A stretch of DNA of 64,000 nt from Cristatella mucedo (GCA_009760855.2 WPIO01000001.1:17091001-17155000); one strand, 5' to 3'; shown: positions 1 through 12,799, counted from the first letter of the stretch. Made by a program: numbers and translations. Notes: generated by a model not told the origin, from the letters alone.

Positions 1-254
1 GTAGCTGATGGATGCTATAATTATAAGATAATATAAATACTGCGTGAGGCTAGAGACTACTAGTCGGCATGCTACGAAGCCATGTAAAGACGTAAAAAAT
101 GTTGCATTGCTTCACCTTAATATCTTAATATTTGTACCGCTGCTAACCTTTTGACACGAGTTAAAACTATCCAACATTGCCTGTCCATGAGTTTTTAAGT
201 CAATGAAAAATTGTCACTGTAATTTTCAAGACAATTACTTAAAAACAGCAAACT

Positions 255-585
255 ACCTTACGAGCGCACATGCAGACACTCGGGTAACAGGCATTCAAGT
301 TCGCTTGTTCGCAGGCTCACTCCCAGGTACGCAAGTAAGTGTGAATGCACGCAAGCTCGCATTCACACACGCACGCTTACTTTCGCTTATGCACGCATTT
401 AAGCATGAACTCCCGCACGTCACGCTTGCACCCCCCGCACTTTCACACGCACATAAGCACGCATGTACATGCGATTGTAAGTAAGCTCATACTACTCACA
501 CAAACAGGCACAGGCTCACATTCACAGCAGCACAGGCTCACACACTCGTACGCAAACCCACGTACACCTGCACTTACGTGAACAC
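255..585. repeat. Degenerate CACGCA/CACACA-type low-complexity tract
   Basis: Plus strand is rich in CACGCA, GCACGC, TTCACAC and CACAGGCTCACA repeats. The open frames here (for example 203-484) are products of the repeat, being rich in His, Ala and Leu. Confidence 0.7.
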
Positions 586-917
586 TAAAATAAGCTCACT
601 CTGCTTTAATATTTCCTAGGACTGTGTGTATTAGTTAGAGCATTTCGTATCCCCAAAATATGCTTAAACAATCATAGAATGAGTAAATAACTGATAGCTA
701 GGTTTTGTAGTCGAGAAAAAAGCAATGTTATGAGAAAGTAAGTTCGCAAACAACTCATGGTATGCAATTTCACAGCCGTATAGATTATGGCCCTCTGTCA
801 ATTGGCGTAAGTTATTCATTTTAGCCTTAGCGAGAATTGCTAGTAAAGTAAAGACTCAATGATGGGAAAACAGCAGTGAGAAAAAAGGAAAATAAAAAAA
901 AATATTCGCTGATTTAC

Positions 918-1083
918 CATCCTCGTTTTATACGGAAACTGGAAAGCTCGAAAGGCTATCACCACCACCTGCAGCAGGAATATAGCATCGCCCGTTGCAT
1001 TCCAACCCACGACCTTGCAACCGAGGTCATGAAAAGTAACCGCCTCACCTAATGGGGCATCGTGGGTCACCAAGCAACTTTTA
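918..1083 (-). mobile_element. tRNA-derived SINE family 2, reverse copy
   Basis: GGCTATCACCACCACCTGCAG, ATAGCATCGCCC, CCAACCCACGACCTTGCAAC and GCCTCACCTAATGGGGCATC match the reversed family. Antisense to gene C, upstream of its first visible exon. Confidence 0.65.
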
Positions 1084-1739
1084 CACAGACTAGCCACACA
1101 CGAAAAAACACGAAGAATAAATATATACGTAGAGGGCGAACCAGGTACGCTCCGCTACGGACTAATCTGTTGGTACATCCAGCTATGACAATTTGCAACT
1201 CATAACTCTGCACTGTTCGAAGGTAGACAAAAATTGGTTGCTCTGTTGCGTGTTTATTATGTTAGCATTAGCTTAAATACTGTCCCCGCAAGAGGAAAGT
1301 GATTGCAAAACTAAGCTAAAACGTTTTACTAATATTAACTGCTCACCCACTAGGATGGGATATACGACGTGATCACAGAAACTAATTGATTGTAGACTAT
1401 TGTTTATACCTCTTCTATCACATCGTGTTCAAGAACAGCTTATTGTACGTGCTCATTTTAAAATAATGGAGTAAAATATAAATCAGTAGGTTCAATGGAT
1501 AAAGTGCAAAGGTAAAAAAATAAGAGCATTATCGAGTTGCAGTACGTATAATCTCTGGATGCTAATTATTATTTCAGTGTAATGCATGCAGCTGATAGGA
1601 GAAAGGTATCTAGCCTCACACAGGCCCTGATGTATTGGTAACCAAAGATCAGTTGGGTAGTGAGTTATAATCGAGCTTGACCTGTAAACTAATACTGTGA
1701 CCTTGAGTAGTTGAGCGTGTAATGGTCATTTATTTGTAG

Positions 1740-1849
1740 GTGCCTTACAGGCGGCGTCCTGCAGTCACGCAAGAGCTTATGATCTATTCATAGCATCGAT
1801 AGCGCCAACCCAGTGCACGTTTAAAGCCTACAGCTGTGCAGGCGGCTAC
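1740..1849 (+). CDS. Gene C exon with catalytic His
   Basis: The acceptor is TTATTTGTAG and the donor TAC|GTAAGT, phase 1 to phase 0, exactly as in genes A and B. It encodes GALQAASCSHARAYDLF followed by IASI. The open frame, both splice sites and the length of 110 nt are preserved. Confidence 0.85.
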
Positions 1850-4583
1850 GTAAGTTTCGCCAAGCAAGCATCCTGGCGCTTCCTGAGCTTGCATGTAGCT
1901 GGCAGTTAACGTAACTTCCTTGTAGGTTTTAAAAAACCAGCTTAGGAAGCGTGCAAAGTGTGCTGCAGTTCGTGATAAAAGTCAAAATGCCCCCCCCCAT
2001 GATTATTTGCCTGCACTTGCTGAGTGCTAGCGTGTGAGTTCGCTTCTAACCGGCCTATCGTATGGCTCTGTGCAATTCTTACCTATCCTTGGCACATTAA
2101 ATTTTCTTAGCTAAACCTGCCGCGCTCCGTGAGATGTTAACGAACTGCAGTTGAGATGCCAAATCTAATTCACTTGAATACATCCTAGATGCATACAAAT
2201 TTTGCTGTTTTATGCATGTACTTATTCAATAGCATTTGGTTGAATCATCCGTAGGCTTGAATGTAAATCTTGCCTTGCACCACTATATCAAACTACAAGC
2301 TCGTATCAAATATTCGAGAAGATATATCGATATTTTTCTCAGCCGAGCCTTTTCACTTGCCCTCTTCTGGGCTGTACCCCTGCAAAACTGCGCATCGTGC
2401 ACGTCTGGATTCTTTTAGCTTGGCTGGTTTTCTGAAATAAAACTCGTCAAATCGATAGCCAAGAATTTATATTTGCTGCTATGCTGCACCACAGCCTGGA
2501 GTGGAGGCGTATTAAAAGTTATCAAAGTTTTGTCTCAGCCAGTCAAGCATCCTAGTTCTCTGTCCTCACAATTTGACCAACGCCCCCTTATCTTAGTGAA
2601 GCTGTAGTTATCACTCACATCACGGCCCAGATCCCAGTTTCAGTTCTTTCAGTAGGAAATTCTTTAACAACACCAGATACAAAAGATTTTGGAGAGCACC
2701 TAAAGATAATTGTATGACCTTCCCTGCGCTGTTAACCAATGCTTCAAAGGAAACATATCTATGGGTTCATTATGCACCGCAAGCAGGAGTGGCACTTAAT
2801 GCAATGTAATGCAGCATAATTTATTGTAATATAATATACCTTTGTCCATGACTCCCCAAAGCCCCAAGTACTAAGTGAGAGCACGCGATATTGTGCACTC
2901 TAAGTCGAAGCACATTGGTCTTCGCCCTAAAGGAAAGGTGCTCACTTTTCATGATCCGGGTTGAGGATTTTGAGTCCTACGTCTGTCCACATTCTATTGC
3001 CAGCCACCAGTGGCGCAAGCGATAGCCGCCAAACCTCTTCTGCTGCTGTACCAATGAGAAATAAACTAAATAACCTATTTTATAATAAATAATATAATAT
3101 AATCTATTGATTATAATAACCTCTTCTGCTGCTGTTGTACCAATGAGAATTTAGCTAAATTAATTCTTAAGCTTTTCTTTCGAGACGCTTTCGGTACCCA
3201 GCAGACTATTCAACAAAGCCAAAGAGGCCTCTCTTTGGAAGTCAAATGAGGCAGGATTAATCACTCACATTAAACTGCAGGTCAAAAGAGCGAGGCTAAC
3301 TGTCTACTGAAAGCTCGAAACGTTTAATAAATGCAGCTAAATAACAAGCAAAGAAACTAAGTGTTGCTGACTTACAGGTCTCACTGCGGTCGCTACATTG
3401 CGACAAAGATCTGCAGCTGTGAAAATTCAACGAGCTGCATATCTAACCTGATTGAAAATGAATGCACATTTTTCTCGAACCATGTGGCGAGGCAAGAGCA
3501 AGCCTGAGTGAGCGACGACTGATTGATTGAGCGCGGGAATAATTATTTGATTTGCTACACATTAGCTGGTCACTCCTATTAACCAGCAATAGGCCAGGCT
3601 GAAATGCGAAATTTGTTCGCAGTGAGTTGCCGGCGCGCTCCAAAAAGCCTGCTCGTTAAGAGATTGGCTGTGGCCGCAATAAGTATGCCTCGGATATCTG
3701 TACAGCTACGTGCGGGCCTCGTGCAGCTCTGATGCAATGCAGCTCGCCGGAAGTGGCTCGGCGATGACCCCCTAGGCCGTCAGGCTGACCTCTATAGGCC
3801 GCCGTGCTAGTAATAATGTAGTGTAACAAAATAAAAATCACTCGCATTCCCCGGCACGCGAGTGCGAAATTAGGCACCGATTGGGTCGCCGCTTGGAAGA
3901 GTTATTTCTCCCCACCCTACAAAATTGGGGCAAGCCATTTTTGAAAGCCCGCAGCCGCACCCGAAAGACGCATCGTCGGTAAACCACAGTGGAACCTTCA
4001 AGGCCCACCGCCCTCTGCATCCAATCTAAAAATACGACTTCGCGAAACTTCGCAAGGTGCTCTCTGATAGCTGGGCTGATACCGAGTGCGGATGTTGCTC
4101 GTCCTTAGCAAACGTTTTAGTGCTATCTAAGTAAAAAGTGGCAACACCCTACGAGTCACCGAGCACTGCACTTCAGCTAATGCACCGCCTTACACGTCTC
4201 TACTGCAGCCCTGTTAGCCCTTGATAAGCAGCTCTTTGATAGGCAGCTCTCTACGATAGCTAACTGACCTCAATAGGAATGCAAAAATTGCACCTGCAAG
4301 AGCTAAATTAGGTGTCGAGAGTCTTGCCGACTGTCTTGCATGTTTACTTTGTGGGACTCAGGCTCTGTCTAACCTTTATCCTCTGCCAGGCCTCGCGACT
4401 CTGGCTGGATCTGTGCATCAAGTGTGATATCCGATAGTCTTCGGTACTTAGTAATAATAATAACAGTAATAATGCACTTTACACTTAGCATTGTCTATGA
4501 GCCCGTTCAAGTGTTGCCTCTGATCATTGCGACCCTAATGACGCAAGCAAGGTAACAGCCAACTAACGCATCCGACGCTGTAT

Positions 4584-4647
<64 letters not shown>

Positions 4648-5908
4648 ATATGTATATATATATATGTGTATGTATATATACATATATATATCTGTATATT
4701 AGTTCCTCGTGAGTATAGCGCCTACTGAGCGTCTAACAAGCTTTATTCGTACGCCCTGAACAGCTGCCATGCCGATTCCGTCAGTTAGTAGACCCCGCAA
4801 TTGAACCTCTCGTATCTAAAGATTTTTTGAGGCCTACCAATACTCTGACTATGGTTGGGGAACCGCGTGGCTCTGACCATTGTGCCTCAAAATATGATTG
4901 CTATTTTGAACTCTACGGCGGTCAACGAGAATGGTAATAGCATTTGGAGGAAGCATCAGCTTTTCAGTGAAAGTAAACGCTTCGCTAAATTTGAAAACTG
5001 CTCAGAAGTAATTTATTGAGTGTAAAAAATCAAGCTTACATTACATCTAACTGATTAAATTTTGAGGTTAGCGATACAATAATCTCATTTATATTAAGGT
5101 ATACAAGCCATAGCACCTATCACTCCCGCTTGCAGTGAGCAGCAAGCGGCAGCCTGCTGCAGGACTTGAGCTCACGAACTGGGTTCTGAAGTGCAAATAA
5201 GTCAACCCCCATTATTAGACCCATGTTTCTCGATAGATACTTAGCGAGTCACTATTAGAAGAAATTCGGTGCTTAATTGTCAGTCCCTTACTTATTTATC
5301 GCCAGCCCAGAAATAGCTAGTTTCAAGATGGCTGATTTATCACACACATTTTGGAACTGTTGTTGAGACTGACAGAAAAGACAACGACAGCAACGTGTCC
5401 ACCGCACAGCAAAGATGCCATAATAGTACATGCTGAGCCTTTACCTAAGCGGTTGAATTGTCATGACTTCCACCTTTGGATTTACTCATTATATAAATGA
5501 GCACAACGCAACCGAGTAATTTGCCAAAATTTATTAAATTGCTGTATACCTTTGGAATGCTTGACCCCTTATAAATCTGCCGGCTCAGCAACAGGTTTAT
5601 ATTAACTAAAATTACAACGTTACTACAAGTTGGTCTGACGAGGGTTGGAGAGTAGATAACTTGTTCCCAAGCGGAAATAGTGCGGTAGTTCCTCGTTCAT
5701 CTGGAAGGGGCCCTGAATATTGAGCTAACCAGGCTGCGTTAGCCAAATATCATATGTCAGTACTTATTTTTCAATAAATGACTGTTCTTTTTTCTTGCAC
5801 AATCTGGATTTCGTTGCACTGCATAATTGCCGGAGCAAAACCTTACTTCGAATTGAATGCCGTGCCTACGTTGTTTACTGGATGGTATAGACCGTGTTTG
5901 TGTTACAG
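1850..5908. other. Gene C intron
   Basis: Holds the TA tract, duplicated CCTCTTCTGCTGCTG segments (about 3035 and 3120) separated by AT-rich sequence, and a possible SINE family 2 relic near 5100-5190. Otherwise nothing recognisable. Confidence 0.5.
4580..4697. repeat. (TA)n microsatellite
   Basis: About 118 bp of TA with a few TG and CA interruptions, inside the gene C intron. Confidence 0.95.
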
Positions 5909-6034
5909 TCCACCTACAAGACAGGAAAGTGTTCAAGCTGCACAGCAGGATGCCCGGAAATGGGATACAATGCTGACAAGAGCTATGCCAGAGGCTCCTT
6001 CTACCTAACGACGTCAGCGGCCACTCCTTTCTGC
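5909..6034 (+). CDS. Gene C exon: cysteine-rich end of catalytic domain
   Basis: The acceptor is TTTGTGTTACAG, phase 0. It reads STYKTGKCSSC, TAGCPEMGYNAD, KSYARGSFYLTT and TPFC, clearly homologous to A exon 7 and B exon 6. The end is set by homology. The expected G|GT donor after the final Cys is missing. Confidence 0.8.
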
Positions 6035-6234
6035 TCCATTCAACCAATTGTCGGATATTGATAACCAGTGTACTAAGGCATAGCTTTGCATGTGCTCGAG
6101 TTGCTTTATATAAAAATAGACTGATATTGTCGTAACTATATCGAGAACTATTGTAAGTGGAAGTGTGTCATTCCATTTACCAGCAATCCATTTAAAAGTC
6201 TTGCAATTCTGATGGGTAGCATTGATAATTATAG

Positions 6235-6309
6235 GTACCCAACCACAACCATGACAAAAATGCACCTCAATATTATTGCGTGATTTGTTTCGTAAAATTG
6301 TGCTTCCAG
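6235..6309 (+). pseudogene. Gene C remnant of PLAT-start exon
   Basis: After an AATTATAG acceptor the frame reads YPTTTMTKMHLNIIA then TGA, resembling the starts GYPGFV (B) and GPTTAV (A). It is 75 nt instead of 106 and entered in the wrong phase. It ends TTCCAG|GCAAGG, which lines up with gene B's GC donor. Confidence 0.4.
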
Positions 6310-6479
6310 GCAAGGTTTTAGTCGTCAATGTGTTGCGTGCAGGGCTGGATTATTGTACTGGTATCCTTGAATGATCATCAAGCTTTCAACGACAGAATAA
6401 ATGTTTGTACTGATAAAGTTACAGCATCATAGGCAATATTTTTTCTTCTTCTGGCCTTATTAAATGCTCTTTGTGTGAA

Positions 6480-7000
6480 AAAACGTATTCAGCCAAATTA
6501 GCAGGTACTCACTTGACCAAATTCTGCCATGCATAAAAAGAAAGCTTGATGATAGCCATAATAATAGGAACTAGGAATAGGTACTTTGCAAAGCACCCAA
6601 AGACTTTTTAGGTACTTCACATAGGAAGATATGCTGACTCTAGTTAGCAACGAGTTCCAGGCTGTAGAAACATTCGAAATAAAAGCTTTCTCTCCCAAAG
6701 ATATTATTTAATTTAGAGGTATAGCTGACCAACGTGAATCGAAGATCTGGTGTTAAGGTGACTAGTTTCATCCGGAATAGTATGAATAAATAGGCTTAAT
6801 GAATAATGAACGAGCTTAAATGTGACCATGCAAATCGTCAAATTATACATCGGTTTGCTTCTTGATTGGGAGCCAGTGTGTGTTGGCGAAAAGTGGTGTA
6901 TTATGGCAGTAGCACCGTTCATTATTGGCTGAATCCGGTATACAGCCAGTGCGCCTATCGATCGCACCTTGACGTGCATTACAGCACTGGATAACTCAGA
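6480..7000 (-). mobile_element. LINE RT C-terminal relic
   Basis: Antisense of the GGGAGCCAGTGTG...GGCGAAAAGTGGTGTA block, corresponding to the RT tail HWLPI-like region. Minus-strand frames retain LVHYSLSLF-like traces only. It lies within the gene C remnant region. Confidence 0.5.
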
Positions 7001-7294
7001 CCGCCAGATCTATTTTCTGAGTCTCTGACCACTGCTTGTCGGCTGGATATCGCTTGTACCTAGGCTAATTGAGCTCTGTCAAGGCCACAATAACCACGGC
7101 TTATCAGACCACGTGATCATTTTGAACTGCTGCATATAAAAATGATTTGTTACATTTACTTTGTCCGTCTTCGCGTCGGTCCACGTTCTGTTTTTTGGCT
7201 GCGTTATTAAAGATCGTATTTTTTTTACCATAGACTGGTGAATGTCTTAGCGTTAGTACTGTGTCTCGCCTTCATGGCAGGCAAGCCCAACTGC

Positions 7295-7372
7295 AGATTT
7301 TGTAACTAAGTGAAATTTTGTTTTTGTACAGGCCAGAAGTCTTGGGAGCTGAGATTTACAGAAGTTAAGATA
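7295..7372 (+). pseudogene. Gene C remnant of PLAT-core exon
   Basis: Translated pieces ADFVTK (one frame) and FCTGQKSWELRFTEVKI (the next frame) match the order DVDLIYSK ... FGIGSGPKSWSIESL of gene B exon 8. The frame change between them and nearby stops indicate decay. Confidence 0.45.
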
Positions 7373-7404
7373 GGGTGACCAAATTGATCAACCAGCTTAG
7401 CTTA

Positions 7405-7862
7405 TAGCCTTATTATTGTATAAGAACTGCTGCATCAGTTTCAGCCTGTTCGCGCCCTCAGGTCCTGTGTGGACAATAAATTAGCTGTCTCATTCCTCCG
7501 CTTAAAGACAGTTGGCGACAGAAGCTTTAGCTCTGCAGGTCCTAGACTGTGGAACTCGCTTCCACAATTCTTAGGCAACGACATCTACTCTCCAACTGCC
7601 GACTATGGCACATCTTTTTCAGCGGTCCTGAACTGCTACTTCTATGCTACTCACTACCTCAACTGCTCTCCTGACTCTGCTATGCTTCCCACTTTCTCTT
7701 TGTTGCGTGAGACGAAGTCTGTTGGCCACCGAATGCGTACCGAAAGCCGCTTAGGCTGTGAGTGCGCTATACAAAACTCTCCTGCGTAACACCCACATGG
7801 TCTTTATGACTTTGAGAAGTTACTGACGGAGATACATGACATGACATGACAAGAAGAGTAAC
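7405..7862 (+). mobile_element. LINE family 2 (L2-like) 3' fragment
   Basis: The plus-strand frame 7469-7789 reads DNKLAVSFLRLKTVGDRSF, SSAGPRLWNSLPQFLG, the typical C-terminal end of L2/CR1-clade ORF2. It closes with a GGAGATAC segment and an ATGAC pentamer tail at about 7838-7850. It begins right after the gene C PLAT remnant and so may have helped disrupt that gene. Confidence 0.8.
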
Positions 7863-8190
7863 CATTTTCTTGAATAGGGGATAGATAAAAATAGAAAGTC
7901 TTTGCTGTGGAGCTTATCTGGTTATCTATTGAAAGGTGACTTGGTGAACAGGACACCCTGATTTCTTGGGAATGCTACGTGAGATGTGCTGGGCGTACCG
8001 TTTTTGGATGTTAGACTATACAATTTCCAACTAACCCTAAGTTGATACATAGCTAGTAGAATGTATTCATATTGAATTAATTTCATAAATATTGCTGCTA
8101 TTGAATTGAGAATTTCAGCAATACATGCTGCAATGAAGTTGAAAGAGTTAAAAGCGCTAGAAAATGGGCAGACATACAAGAATAGGTGTA
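7850..8190 (-). mobile_element. LINE family 1 relic
   Basis: Plus-strand order CTGTGGAGCTTATCTGGTT...GAAAGGTGACTTGG...GGACACC...TTTC corresponds to the block at 47213-47275 of the reference copy. No coding capacity. Confidence 0.5.
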
Positions 8191-8544
8191 TCTGCCTGAC
8201 ATTTTGAGAGAATTCAAAGCCTAAGTGATTACACAGGCAAGATGAAGCGTCTAAATTGCGAGCAAACAGCAGAAGCTCAAAATAGGATTAGCTCCATTCT
8301 TGGACTGGTGGTCACGAATTGTAACTTCTCACATGTCCAGAAACTTTTTATTAGCCGTCATTTATTATAGACTGAACGAAAGCGTCTCAAAGATGCTCAT
8401 GCAGCCATCTGATCACGAATAAACTCACCTTTAATTAAAAATTAATTTGAAAAAGGCAGAGGCAGATACGCTTTAGTTACAGGTAAAAATATGGTAGGTA
8501 ACTGCTTGTTTATCTAATTTGGTGAACACTTACGTAGATGCATT

Positions 8545-8735
8545 GTATCTCTGTTAGTAACTCAACTGAGCAATAAAGACTTGGTGGGTGTTGCACAGAG
8601 AGTTTTCTACAACCCACTCAAAGGCTAAGCGGCTTTCGGTACTCATGCCGTAGCCATCAGAATTCACCACACCCAAAGAGAAAGTGAGAAGTTTAGCTAA
8701 GTCAAGAGAACAGTTGCCGCACAGTTGGGCGAACG
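8545..8735 (-). mobile_element. LINE family 2 3' fragment
   Basis: Minus-strand copy of the 3' end: CTCTGTTAGTAACTC, GTGTTGCACAGAGAGTTTTC, AAGCGGCTTTCGGTAC and the AAAGAGAAAGTGAG block, as in the 20.5 and 39.1 kb copies. A family 1-tailed SINE follows at once. Confidence 0.7.
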
Positions 8736-8881
8736 GTAAAGGTGCTTGCACCGACCAAGATCAAGATTACTTTCTTTGAGCGAGGTATTGGGTTCGAGCC
8801 CCGTGGCAAACGTGTAGCACCTGAATACCGATTAAGTTCTCTTTGGGCTCTCTACAAATTAATTACATTTATTTTATTTTT
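8718..8881 (+). mobile_element. tRNA-derived SINE family 1, diverged copy
   Basis: Contains GGTAAAGGTGCTTGCACCGA, the B-box-like GGGTTCGAGCCCC, then CACCTGAATACCGATTAAG, TTCTCTTTGGGCTCTC and an AT-rich tail. Confidence 0.75.
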
Positions 8882-9149
8882 TGAAATAACATCACTAACT
8901 ATAAAAGCAAAGTTTCTTAGTCAAACCACACTCTTGACGTGCCCTGCGAGTAGATGTTCAATTATTTTCTATTATCCTTTAGTTATAGAAAAAATAGCTG
9001 GCATCGAGGATTGAATGGATGCTAGACGAGCATTTAGTTTATCATTGCTGCAGCAGATGTTGCTAGTGTAAATGATAAATACTGTTGCCTGTCGTCAGTG
9101 TAGAAGTAACAGCCGATCTCACAGGCCCAAAAGCATTTTCCCACAGGCT

Positions 9150-9423
9150 CCCCAGAAACAGAAAACAGAGTAGGAGCGAGAAGGAATCATTATTGAACTC
9201 CACAGGTGACTGGTTAGGTGGATGAGATATGACGATAGTGATAGAACAGATCGGGGAGGTAAGATTTGAACCAAGTCAGTGCCTCATCTGCAAGATCGAT
9301 CACTGTTCTCAATCTTGTAAGTAGGATGCGCGGATCAATATCTTCAAACCCAGCAAATACGTGAAGTAAGGCTATTTCAGTAAAAGTGCAATAATCTTTG
9401 CTGCCTTTGATTTCCTTGTTCAT
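9150..9423 (-). mobile_element. LINE RT core relic (fingers/palm)
   Basis: The minus-strand frame 9423-9214 reads KDYCTFTEIALLHVFAGFED and IDPRILLTRLRTVIDLADEA then LTWFKSYL, matching the RT segment around the first catalytic Asp. The expected AFDTIDH has become GFEDIDP. Confidence 0.65.
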
Positions 9424-10672
9424 ATGAAGGAGGAGAGCAGTTTAAGCGGAGTGGGGCAGTTTAAATTGAACAAAATTTGTCTTAAAATTAAATTTTATAA
9501 GTATGTTGTTCATGCTGTTTATCGACGGTCTTTTCATGAATCTTTGACAAAAAAAGAAAAAATGGAGACCGTGCAATGGTTTTCTAGGATCCTTAAATAA
9601 AATCCAGACTCTTTAAATATTGGCCAAGCAAGTGAATAAACAGCATGTTTGATAAAGTTTTGCTGTGACTGATTTGTCTCAGGCTTGTCATAAACCGGTG
9701 GGCACAGCCTGCGCTTCGCTTTAGGCATCAGTCAAGGAGCACACGGGAACCTTAGCTCAGGAAAAGTGCATTAGTTATCGCATTAGTGGGAGAATGTGTA
9801 TACATTCACGTCCCTATATTTGAATAGATCCCTAAAACCACTTAAATAGGATGGGGTGCATCTTCCTCCACAGGTACAGATAGCGATCGTACTTAGTGCC
9901 TAATATAAGTGCATTTTAAGAATTCACATCATTACTACAGTGATATAATATCTTACTTAATAGAAAACACAAAAATAATGAGTGCCGTGCTGAGAAAAAC
10001 CTCAGGCTTACCATACCCAATATACAGAGCAGGGTGTACATACTCCTTCAAGCTATACGGAATACTTAGTGAATAAAATTTCACTCTGGCAACTTGATGA
10101 CACTTTGAGTTTTAGTGTGGGGATTTTTTAATTTTAGGTTGAAATTTTAGGAAAAAATTGAGGAAATGACTATCCTGTAAGGCATAGGCACTGCATACGC
10201 CAAGCGAAAATGAATGTGCACTAAGCACTAGCCGCAAAAGTAGGCTTAAGCAGATTAATAATAAAGTTGTTCAGCTCAAGCCCAATCAAAAATTATATTA
10301 CTTTGGCCAAGTGTCAGCTTTGAGGATCTTCAGAGCATACGAAAGAAATGTCTTGCTTTGTTAATGTCACACATGGTTGACAATTTATTTTAAATATTGC
10401 TGATTTTCAAGTTTGCGGGCAATGCCAATCTTATAACGAGCTCTTGCATCTGATGAGCTGCAGTTGCTCTCCGTCAGTCACCATTTTCGGCGCACAAAAC
10501 ATCACCCTAAAAAGCAAGGCAGTCAACTGAGAAGGAGGTCAATGTAGCAGCGATGCTAATTTATCAACCTGCTTTACTTCAACAGCAGCAGACACTTTTT
10601 AGCAGAAGTTGCAGACCTTGTCTTAGAGTTTAATGCATGATTCAGTCTGTGCAATACATTTCAGCCTATACA

Positions 10673-10674
<2 letters not shown>

Positions 10675-10733
<59 letters not shown>

Positions 10734-10743
10734 CTATATATAT
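10675..10743. repeat. (TA)n microsatellite
   Basis: About 69 bp, almost pure. It creates a spurious Ile/Tyr-rich ORF. Confidence 0.95.
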
Positions 10744-10879
10744 CAGCTCATACATTCCTGCCATGTGCTCATCGGATGGCCTTTAAGGTGCCAAAATACG
10801 CCGTGCTTACAAATACACCACTGTTCATTTTCCGACAAAAATGAGTAATAATCTACGTGAAAGCCTTAAAATACCCTCA

Positions 10880-11310
10880 AGAGGATAATAAATGCAAAGA
10901 GTTGGTTTGTGGTCACTTGGTGGAAATTTTCAAAATTAATTTGGGTGAATTGCATGGGTCTTATACGAAGTTCTACCGAGTTAATGCAGATGTCGCTGAG
11001 CGCTCCAGGTTACAGCAGCTCAGCTCTTGCTCAGACTATCAGATTTTTCCAACTCAGCTACTTACGAGTTCTCTGAATTCTTTCAGGCTTAACTCCGAAT
11101 AGAACCATGCATTTCATCATTTAGTTCCTATGCTCCCAAAGCCCAGAACTCACTACCAACTCACGTCACAATGTCACCTGACATAAAAATTTTTTAAAAA
11201 GAAGCTTAAAATGCATTTGTTTAGGAGAGCATTTGGTGGGTCTTTGTGATTCGTTCTACGTGTGTGTATGTACCTGCTTACACTCTGCCTGCTGCTTGCA
11301 GATGTTATCA
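10880..11310 (+). mobile_element. LINE family 1 relic (3' coding end)
   Basis: The block TTAGTTCCTATGCTCCCAAAG followed by AACTCACTACC...GTCACCTGACAT and a GCATTTGGTGGGTC region matches the reverse complement of the 46550-46780 segment of the reference copy. It lies intergenic between C and A. Confidence 0.6.
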
Positions 11311-12799
11311 TCATGCTTTGTATACAGCATCCGTAAAGTGCTTAAGCAGAGATTCCGTTCTCTGATGACACTATGCAAATGTATTGTTACTATTGTCCCT
11401 AGTGTATTTGGGCCTGCTCCGATTAACCTGCACGCATTGCAGTTGCTGAAGGTTTATCGTCTGCCTGGCATCAGGCGATCAATGTTGCAGCGTAGAGATT
11501 CCAGCTCTCAAAAGGATTAGCACTGAGTGCAAAAGTATTATACGGGAGCCTGTTTGGCAAAGGAAAACTGACGCCATCTGATCACCGTCCTTGAATACTC
11601 ACTTGCCATTGAATAAGATCATACACTTTCCACAGTCTTGCTTCACAACGGTCCACATTCAGCCAGCTTTGCAACCGCAGGATACTATAGCTGAAGTCAA
11701 TTGCCAAATTAGCATCTAAACCTTCCATTCTTGCCTAGTATTTATTATATGCCTATATAGCTATTTAATAATTTTGCTTAACACCCTAAAATAACCTTAT
11801 CTCTATTCATGTGCTTCAAATACACCACGGGACTCGAGCAACCGAGCTCTGCCAAAATATGCATTTACCTTGACTTTGTTTTTAATAGGCAAGCACCTTA
11901 ATCCGCTGTGCCAAACCCGGGAGACGTTGTTTTACTGCGACGGTCGCTTGCAGCTGACAAGAGTGCGTTAAAAAATATTTTTTGGCTGCTTTAAGGTTTC
12001 ATTTGCTGTGCTTCATTGATCAGAACTTGTCTACTGTGCAGTGTTGCACGATGGAAACTGAAGCTCTCATGCCAAAACCTAATCTCGTTGCATAAGGACA
12101 TTACTGATGCAAACACTCTTATTGCAACGAGTAATTTATTTCCGTGAAAAAGCACGCACAATTTCAGTGTTTAATTGCGAATCAGGCCCGTGTCCTCTTC
12201 TCGAATGGTGAGGCTGGCGTATCTCTTGAGCTCGGCATTATGTTGGGCAAGGACTTGAACCAACGATCTGGGACATGAAGTGCTCGCACCTTACCCACTA
12301 TATCCGTTGGATTTCTTGCGAGAAAGGCTTTCGCTGAGCTTTGACAGCATGGCTCCCCTGGGCCGCATCTTCAGTCTTGTTTTGTTGAGAATTTAGTCAA
12401 AAGGGAGATCTCTATTCAATTTTGGAAGCACGACACTACTTGTTCTAGTAACTCCGTTGCTTTTCTCATCGTTACACAGATAGTAGCTTAAATATCGTAC
12501 TTGCTTTTCACTCTGTTACTGCCAGTTCATTGCTATTTAAGACTCGCCCGGCCACAATAGCTGGCGGATACTACGAGTTTTACGTTTACACTTTGGTAAT
12601 TTGATTGGTGGTCCTTAAAAGCTTTTCGAATGAATCGAAGTAGATTTGTGTATGCTATTATTGTGTCTTACTAGGTTCTTTCATAATGAACCAACGGTCA
12701 TATCTATGGTAGATTAAGTTTTAAAATACTTTGGTGAATTCCATTCAAGGGATCTACCTACTTACGGATATTAAAATGACGGTCGGTTGACTCATTTTG

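Larger units (their letters stand above)
1..1739. other. Upstream gene C intron or flank
   Basis: Apart from the low-complexity tract and one SINE relic no coding signal is visible. The exon expected before 1740 (GLDPAEP-type, 240 nt) is not in this stretch, so it must lie beyond the left edge or be lost. Confidence 0.5.
1740..7372 (+). pseudogene. Lipase gene C: 3' portion, probably a decayed paralog
   Basis: A third pancreatic-lipase-type copy lies on the opposite strand, tail to tail with gene A. Exon 1740-1849 (110 nt, the same size as B exon 5) carries the catalytic His in AASCSHARA. Exon 5909-6034 carries CSSCTAGCPEMGYNAD and ARGSFYLTT. After that the model breaks. There is no usable donor after the PFC codons before the TGA at about 6061. 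The next block (6235-6309) resembles the PLAT start but has a frame slip and a stop. At about 7295-7372 only GQKSWEL and traces with a frameshift remain of the PLAT core. Upstream exons lie beyond the window edge. Alternative: a truncated but expressed lipase using unrecognised exons. Confidence 0.65.

Noticed and set aside
4580-4697. CRISPR-like or regulatory repeat array
   Set aside because: Plain dinucleotide repeat without spacers. No CRISPR structure anywhere in the window.
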